Source: a virus
Length of the DNA: 64,000 nucleotides
Virus record (IMG/VR): IMGVR_UViG_3300032092_000015
Span: 1-64,000 of that record
Strand: one strand, 5' to 3'
Positions 58,676 to 64,000 of this stretch are shown in pieces (the first letter of the stretch is position 1; the number at the start of each line of letters is the position of its first letter). Made by a program: the position numbers and the translations under genes. Under the pieces are notes generated by a model that was not told the origin of the DNA, searched no databases, and was given only the letters and a program-made list of their open reading frames with translations.

Positions 58676-61375
58676 CTATAATAATCTTTGAATCTCTTTA
58701 TTATGTGTTACTATTCCATTTGCAACAAATAAATCATTATCTTCAACATCCACTCTATAAACAATAAAGCTACCTGACATTTTAATAATGTTAAAGATTT
58801 GAATTTCATTACCATCTTTATCTAATAAAAAGTCTCCTTCAGTTAGTTTATAGGTTTGACCAACTTTCCATAGACCTTCATGTTTATATAAATGTAGGTG
58901 ATCTTCTGATGCAAATAGTTTACCGTCATTGATCGAATAAACAGTATTTATATTAACTGATGCAATAGATTTAACAACAACAGTGTCTTTTGAAATATCT
59001 GCTGTCTTAGAACTCCATTCATAAACCGAAGGATAATCTTTAATCGGCATACCTTCGAATTTTAAACTATATAAGACGTCATTAATTTTTAAATCTTGTA
59101 TAAATTTATTAGAACCATCGGCCATCAATATTTTAGTTCCATATAATAAACAAGGTCCAGTATTTCCTGTGCCTGGCCCTGTTGAAAAACAAGATACTAC
59201 GGATCCTAATGCTCCTGTAAATGAATTAGTTCCTTGTCTAGAATTAGTTCCGTTTATATCACTATAATATCTTCCTGATTGAGCAAATGTTAATGGAGAT
59301 TCTCCATCTGAACTAGTAGATTCAAACATCGTAGATATTGTGGTAAATGAAAGAAATCCAGAGCTAGAACTCTGATAATATCCTTCAGTAAAATAATTAC
59401 CATTACATGCACCAGAAGCATTATTGTCCCAAGATAGTCCAGATAAATATCTAACATAATCTAATGTAGGAGCAGCTCCTTCAAATGATGTTCCATCCCA
59501 ATATCTTCTAACACCAGAATCTCTATACCATCCAGCCGAAGCAAATGTAGTTCCAGTTGAATTTGTATAAATTGCACTACTATTACTTAATGAAGTACCA
59601 TTAACATAGTAAGTTGATTTTGATAATCCAGAAAAAGATCCATTTAAAGAACTACTATTTACCGCAATATTGTAAGCAAGTTGCAATGAATTATTAGATG
59701 GACAAGATTCTCTAGTTGTAAAGGCTGAACCCGTCCAATATCTTACAATTCCAAATTTTTCATAATACCCACTGGTTGCGTATGCTGTTCCAGTGCTATT
59801 ATACAATTTATATCCGGTCGTACTCCAGTTGTTAGTTTCAGTCCAAGACGCAACAAAATCAGTTTTATAAGAGGTTTCAGATGCTTCGCATGCTTGTCCT
59901 GCTGCATAGAAACCATATCCTGCTGTAATATCATTAAGAGATAATGAAGATCCTTCTGTATTCCACTGCATATCATCTTCTCCTAAATAAACAACATATA
60001 CCAATCCTTTGCCCAGTCCCATTTTTAATTCTAAACCGCTATTAACAAGATCACCTGTGTACGGATTTAATAAATTTGCATCTCCACTATAAAATTCATT
60101 TACGCCGTCAACATAAGATTCTAAAACATCAGTCCCACTTGTACCATTACTAAAAGTATATGCGCTGCCTGAAAGAGCAGCAACGAATTTTAAAACAGCG
60201 CTAGATAAAAACTGCCTGTTGTTTGTTGTTTGTACAAGTTGAGCAATTTGATTTGCTTGTCCCAGACCTGGTGAAAATGGATAATCAACTGTTAAATCAA
60301 AACTACATAAATTTGGAACATCATAAGATAAGGCTCCTTTATACCAAGTTCTGCCATGACATAAATACCAACCTTTAAATTTACCTTTTCCTTTTCCATA
60401 AGTAAACGTAAAAGTTGGAACAGTGCCTCCGCTACCAGTAACGGCAGCTTGTTGCGATATTGTTAATGTTCCGGAAACAGAAGTATCTACTAAATCAAAA
60501 TTTTGTGTGTTAAATTCAGCATCAATTGCAATAATCGATCCAATTGGAAAACCACCAATAACATCTTTAGGATCTCCCCATCTAACTCGACCAACATTAC
60601 TTGAATCGGTGTATGCTACATATCCTGGATTCGGAGAATCATTTTGAAATCTATTGACGCCATTTAAAGATACTCCTGAATTAAATATTGAAGTTCTATT
60701 AACAGTCACTCCATTTGAATCTAACTTAAACATTGGAGTATCGTTGACATTTCTTGTTTTAAATAAAACTTCTGAACCAATTGCATTAGATGTTTTTAGA
60801 ATAAATTCCTTAGCATTATTAATATGTTCAAAGCCAAATTCAAATTTAGAATGACTAGTATCGTAAAATAAATTACCAAAAACCTGTTTTCTAGAAGATA
60901 AGTCTGTATTAGATCCATCTATTTCTGAAGAAATAAAAACAAAGTTATTTTGTAATGCATCATTAGTATGAAACGTTTTTACTGAAGTTGTATTTCCAGC
61001 AGTGCTAACTAAACTATAACCGGTTGCAGTATTATCTAATCCTAAAATGATGTTACTTGGATTATCAACAGATTGAGGTATTTTTAAAGTAATATTATTA
61101 GTACCGATATTTGCTAACCAATTAGTTTCTCCTAAAGGACCTTGAGTTCCTTGAATTCCTTTTGGACCTTGTCTGCCAATAGGACCCTGATTTCCAGTTA
61201 CACCATCCGGACCAATACCGCCAGCCCATCCTTGAGGACCTAATGGACCTCCTCCTATTGTTTCAATCTGATCAAAATTCCAATTTAATTTTTCAATCTT
61301 TTTTGAAGACCACCAAGTGTTTGGATTATTTGGATCCAGATCCGATCTGAATATTTCTTTAATATCTAACGGCAT
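58676..61375 (-). CDS. Collagen-like tail fibre with C-terminal Hint domain
   Basis: 899 residues. Collagen-like G-P-x repeats at about 45-85, a collar-type G-W-Y-L-C-H-G-R-T-W near 340, then tandem Y-x-x-S-G-W/Y-Y-x-x-x-G-x-x-R-Y-W fibre units between about 520 and 700. Residues 742-892 form a Hint (hedgehog/intein) domain: C742-L-L-Y-G-T-K-I-L-M-A-D-G, I-N-D-V-L, S-E-D-H-L and the end V-T-H891-N892, followed by only six residues (K-E-I-Q-R-L-L). The fibre should be able to cleave itself at C742 or at N892. Confidence 0.82.
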   Translation of the reverse strand: MPLDIKEIFRSDLDPNNPNTWWSSKKIEKLNWNFDQIETIGGGPLGPQGWAGGIGPDGVTGNQGPIGRQGPKGIQGTQGPLGETNWLANIGTNNITLKIPQSVDNPSNIILGLDNTATGYSLVSTAGNTTSVKTFHTNDALQNNFVFISSEIDGSNTDLSSRKQVFGNLFYDTSHSKFEFGFEHINNAKEFILKTSNAIGSEVLFKTRNVNDTPMFKLDSNGVTVNRTSIFNSGVSLNGVNRFQNDSPNPGYVAYTDSSNVGRVRWGDPKDVIGGFPIGSIIAIDAEFNTQNFDLVDTSVSGTLTISQQAAVTGSGGTVPTFTFTYGKGKGKFKGWYLCHGRTWYKGALSYDVPNLCSFDLTVDYPFSPGLGQANQIAQLVQTTNNRQFLSSAVLKFVAALSGSAYTFSNGTSGTDVLESYVDGVNEFYSGDANLLNPYTGDLVNSGLELKMGLGKGLVYVVYLGEDDMQWNTEGSSLSLNDITAGYGFYAAGQACEASETSYKTDFVASWTETNNWSTTGYKLYNSTGTAYATSGYYEKFGIVRYWTGSAFTTRESCPSNNSLQLAYNIAVNSSSLNGSFSGLSKSTYYVNGTSLSNSSAIYTNSTGTTFASAGWYRDSGVRRYWDGTSFEGAAPTLDYVRYLSGLSWDNNASGACNGNYFTEGYYQSSSSGFLSFTTISTMFESTSSDGESPLTFAQSGRYYSDINGTNSRQGTNSFTGALGSVVSCFSTGPGTGNTGPCLLYGTKILMADGSNKFIQDLKINDVLYSLKFEGMPIKDYPSVYEWSSKTADISKDTVVVKSIASVNINTVYSINDGKLFASEDHLHLYKHEGLWKVGQTYKLTEGDFLLDKDGNEIQIFNIIKMSGSFIVYRVDVEDNDLFVANGIVTHNKEIQRLL
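58700..59152 (-). other. Hint (intein-like) autoprocessing domain
   Basis: Codons 742-892 of the fibre gene. The first Cys, a G-T-K-I block A, an H in block B (E-D-H), and a terminal His-Asn are the catalytic signature; the residue after Asn is Lys, not Cys/Ser/Thr, so protein splicing is unlikely and cleavage of the A-type bacterial intein-like kind is more probable. Confidence 0.75.
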
Positions 61376-61379
61376 CTAT

Positions 61380-64000
61380 TTAAGCAAATATTTTGATAGC
61401 TGGTATAAAATTGTAACGATATCCCGGCCTTTTATTATATATTAATCTAAATCCAAGTCGATCTTCGGTAAAAGTCTTATATGTAAAGTTAGACTGTTTA
61501 ACAAAAATAGATTGATCTATTTCAGAAACATCCGATATTGAAGTAAATCCAGTCTGAATATCTTTGCCTTCTCTAGCATACAGATCAACTGAACCAATAA
61601 TAAATCTAGGAACAATATTCAATTCAACATATCTAGATAAGTCATCCTCTATTGTTGTAATATCACCATAAGACTTAGATGGGTCGACATATTTATTAAA
61701 CTTAGATTTAACACCATTTTCAATAAGTTCGTCTAGTACGGCATATTTTAAATAAACATCAATATAAACTTTTTCTTCATTTTCAAAGAATCCAATTGAA
61801 GAATCTTTAGATGCTTTAATAGCAAAAGAATCTAATTCATCTAATGAGTTAACTTGAACAACATTAAACCTAGATAATGTGTATTCATCAGAAACTTTCA
61901 TAACAGTAGAAGCCATAAATGAACTTTTTTCTGAAGGATTTATAGTACCAAATGCGTTCTCATACTTACTATTTAATAAAGATTTTATATAGTAATCATC
62001 CTCATATTTAGATTTTAAAATATTTAAATTTCTTTTGTCAATAGCAATTTCACCAATTTTTGGATATATTGGTAATTTATCAGAAGTTACTGAAAGTTTT
62101 AATACTGCATCCGCAGATTCTGTATTAACTTTATGATAATAATAATTTGGAATATATCCAATTGTATTAGCTCCTGTTAAAGAATACGCAGTTCCAAAAA
62201 CAACTCCAATATTATTATATTTGTTGTATAGTATTGACTGTTTAGTTTTAATAGGTTGACCGGAATTATTTAAATCATAGTACATATTAGAAGGATAAAT
62301 CTCTTCAAAGAAAAGAACATCATTGAATTTAGGTAAATAATCACCATTCATTCGTTTCATTGCAATGAAATACTCATCACTTCTTTTTATAATATTTTTA
62401 CCAATTTCTTCTGCTGTAACTTTATATGATTTTGGTTTATCGCTATCAACTTCAGTAGAAAGAGATGATAATTTTATAAACTCAATACCATCTTCAACTT
62501 CTAAAACATATTCATTGTTAGTCACTGTACCGTCATCTTTTATAGTAGTATAAGTTACTTGAGATGGATTATTATTTAAAAGATCTGAAAATCTTTTAGC
62601 ATTCAATGATTCAAAAACTTCGATCATTACACCGATTCCACCCTTGTAGTATTTGTAAGATAATGATTGTTCTAATGTAGAAGAAATAGAACCAACTGTT
62701 AACCATTGATTTCCAGCTTCCAAATCACCATTTACTCCATCCCAATCTCTAGGCCATCCTTTTACAATAATAGCGTCATCACCCACAACTCGATCTACTT
62801 TTAAAACCTTAGTAGAATTACCAACGTTAACAATTAAATAAGAATATTGACCGTCAACTTGATTTAATTGCGTTAAGAATCTTGGAGATTTTCCATTAGC
62901 ACCAACAATACCTTTAAGATAAGTTAATCCAGAATTTTGACCTCCAAAATTTAACCAATTTGCTCCATTCAAGTCTAGACCTCCATCAATAATTGTATCA
63001 ACTGGAAGACCATTACTTACACTTAGTGCATTTTCAATTTCATAAAATACTTTTCTAGGAAAAGACCTAACTAAATTATTTTGAAGAACTAAATTAACAT
63101 AAATGCATATAAATTTAAATTTATCATTCTTAATAACTTCAATAGTTTTCGTAGTACTATCAGTATCGTTGTTTGAAACTGATACGTTAACAACAAATCC
63201 AAATTTATAACCATTAACCTCTCCAGTTTGTATAAATTCCTTAGGAGTTGACAAACTAGTTTCTTTTCTATTTTTAAAATTATATCTTAATCCTCTAAAT
63301 AAAGTAGAAGGATATTGACTTGCATTTCCATTAGAAAATCTAGAATATCTAACCTCTCTCTTGTTTTTAACGTATGTTGACGTAGGAACACCATTCGAAT
63401 CTATATTTCTATTAATAATATCTCCTATTGCAAAATCTAGTAATGGATCAATTGGACTACCAATTGTTGATAGTTTATTAGATCCAGCTGCAGAAGAAGC
63501 AATAGCATTAAAGATAACTGGATTTGATCCAGCTCTAATAATCTGTGTATTTGCGGGTATTGAAAGAGCGACGCTAGAAATCGGACCATTAAATGTGTAT
63601 ATTGTTTGAGTCACGTTTCCTGGAAGACTAACTTTAGTAATATCTTGTAAAATAATAAAATCACTAAGAAGACCGTTCCATATCATATACTTATCAAAAT
63701 AATTATATGATGTTGATTTTAAATCAGCAACTGAGAGATTACGTCCAATGCCAAGATCTATATAGCTTTTATTTTTATAAAGATTGTCAATATCCGCCTG
63801 TAAAAATAAAGGCATTTTATTAATATGGAAATGTTCCATATTAAGTAGATCGGATCTTCTAGTATCACCACTTAAGCTAGGTGATAGATTATTAGTTCCA
63901 AATGATTCATTAACAGATAAGTGGTATGGCTTCATCCTAGCATTAAATCCGTCCTTAAATACAAACTTATTAATGCTTGGGACAACTCTACTTAAAATAG
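61380..64000 (-). CDS. Large virion structural protein, 5'-truncated
   Basis: The frame is open to the right edge of the window (reading I-L-S-R-V-V-P-S before the internal Met at 63935), so the gene starts outside; at least 873 codons are present. Beta-rich structural protein with D-G-G-L-D-L-N-G and W-D-G-V-N-G-D-L-E-A-G-N-Q-W-L. Neighbouring fibre genes suggest a baseplate or fibre-hinge role. No T4 gene assigned. Not convincingly related to the 694-residue protein. Confidence 0.65.
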   Translation of the reverse strand, partial: ILSRVVPSINKFVFKDGFNARMKPYHLSVNESFGTNNLSPSLSGDTRRSDLLNMEHFHINKMPLFLQADIDNLYKNKSYIDLGIGRNLSVADLKSTSYNYFDKYMIWNGLLSDFIILQDITKVSLPGNVTQTIYTFNGPISSVALSIPANTQIIRAGSNPVIFNAIASSAAGSNKLSTIGSPIDPLLDFAIGDIINRNIDSNGVPTSTYVKNKREVRYSRFSNGNASQYPSTLFRGLRYNFKNRKETSLSTPKEFIQTGEVNGYKFGFVVNVSVSNNDTDSTTKTIEVIKNDKFKFICIYVNLVLQNNLVRSFPRKVFYEIENALSVSNGLPVDTIIDGGLDLNGANWLNFGGQNSGLTYLKGIVGANGKSPRFLTQLNQVDGQYSYLIVNVGNSTKVLKVDRVVGDDAIIVKGWPRDWDGVNGDLEAGNQWLTVGSISSTLEQSLSYKYYKGGIGVMIEVFESLNAKRFSDLLNNNPSQVTYTTIKDDGTVTNNEYVLEVEDGIEFIKLSSLSTEVDSDKPKSYKVTAEEIGKNIIKRSDEYFIAMKRMNGDYLPKFNDVLFFEEIYPSNMYYDLNNSGQPIKTKQSILYNKYNNIGVVFGTAYSLTGANTIGYIPNYYYHKVNTESADAVLKLSVTSDKLPIYPKIGEIAIDKRNLNILKSKYEDDYYIKSLLNSKYENAFGTINPSEKSSFMASTVMKVSDEYTLSRFNVVQVNSLDELDSFAIKASKDSSIGFFENEEKVYIDVYLKYAVLDELIENGVKSKFNKYVDPSKSYGDITTIEDDLSRYVELNIVPRFIIGSVDLYAREGKDIQTGFTSISDVSEIDQSIFVKQSNFTYKTFTEDRLGFRLIYNKRPGYRYNFIPAIKIFA

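Noticed and set aside
58676-59152. Hint domain as a full splicing intein
   Set aside because: The residue after His-Asn is Lys rather than Cys, Ser or Thr, and only six residues follow, so splicing to an extein makes no sense.
1-64000. CRISPR arrays, insertion sequences, integrase or attachment sites
   Set aside because: No regular spacer repeats, transposase or recombinase genes were seen; the only direct repeats are inside genes or the gp32 leader.

Overview
The window is a stretch of the genome of a T4-like (Tevenvirinae-type) myovirus. Nearly all genes lie on the minus strand, the DNA is AT-rich, genes are tightly packed and often overlap by 1-20 bases. The identity rests on many readable T4 core proteins: terminase gp17/gp16, neck gp14, portal gp20, prohead protease gp21, capsid gp23, head completion gp4, tail terminator gp15, late sigma gp55, coactivator gp33, and the replication and recombination set gp32, 33, 41, 43, 44, 45, 46, 47, 55, 61, a gp62-like protein, UvsW, UvsX, UvsY, RNase H, NrdA and NrdB. 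Start codons mostly lack Shine-Dalgarno sequences and sit behind A-rich leaders, which fits a Bacteroidota host; that host call is inference.

Layout by coordinate: 1-2870 packaging and neck (gp17 partial, gp16, gp14); 2900-6254 clamp loader and RNase H; 6320-6829 the only convincing plus-strand gene; 6826-13914 head morphogenesis (internal protein, gp23, a fused protease-scaffold, core protein, portal); 13944-17311 gp4, gp55, gp15; 17324-30611 replication, recombination and nucleotide metabolism, with DNA polymerase split into two separated genes; 30628-36927 accessory genes including an inositol-phosphate synthase, HAD phosphatase, FkbM methyltransferase, glycosylase-like and SGNH proteins; 36933-46655 a block of proteins that look packaged inside the head; 46705-51829 UvsW, UvsY, primase, gp32 and a RuvC-like resolvase; 51830-64000 tail tube-like protein, large structural proteins and two collagen-like fibres, one ending in a Hint domain.

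Three observations stand out. First, eight proteins begin with (and two end with) a short peptide resembling the T4 capsid-targeting sequence, F-x-x-(F/Y)-(I/L/V)-x-E, cut in T4 by the gp21 protease. One of them, 866 residues long, is built from short domains separated by further V/L-x-E-G/A sites and looks like a capsid polyprotein; others carry nucleotidyltransferase domains or a glycine zipper. Second, two promoter classes can be read directly: GAAAC-N17-TATAA before gp44, gp45, gp32, gp55, the inositol synthase and one small gene, and (A/G)ATATATA(A/G) about 20 bases before most structural genes. Third, six proteins end in Leu-Phe, including polymerase, RNase H and the gp33 candidate, suggesting a shared sliding-clamp-binding tail.
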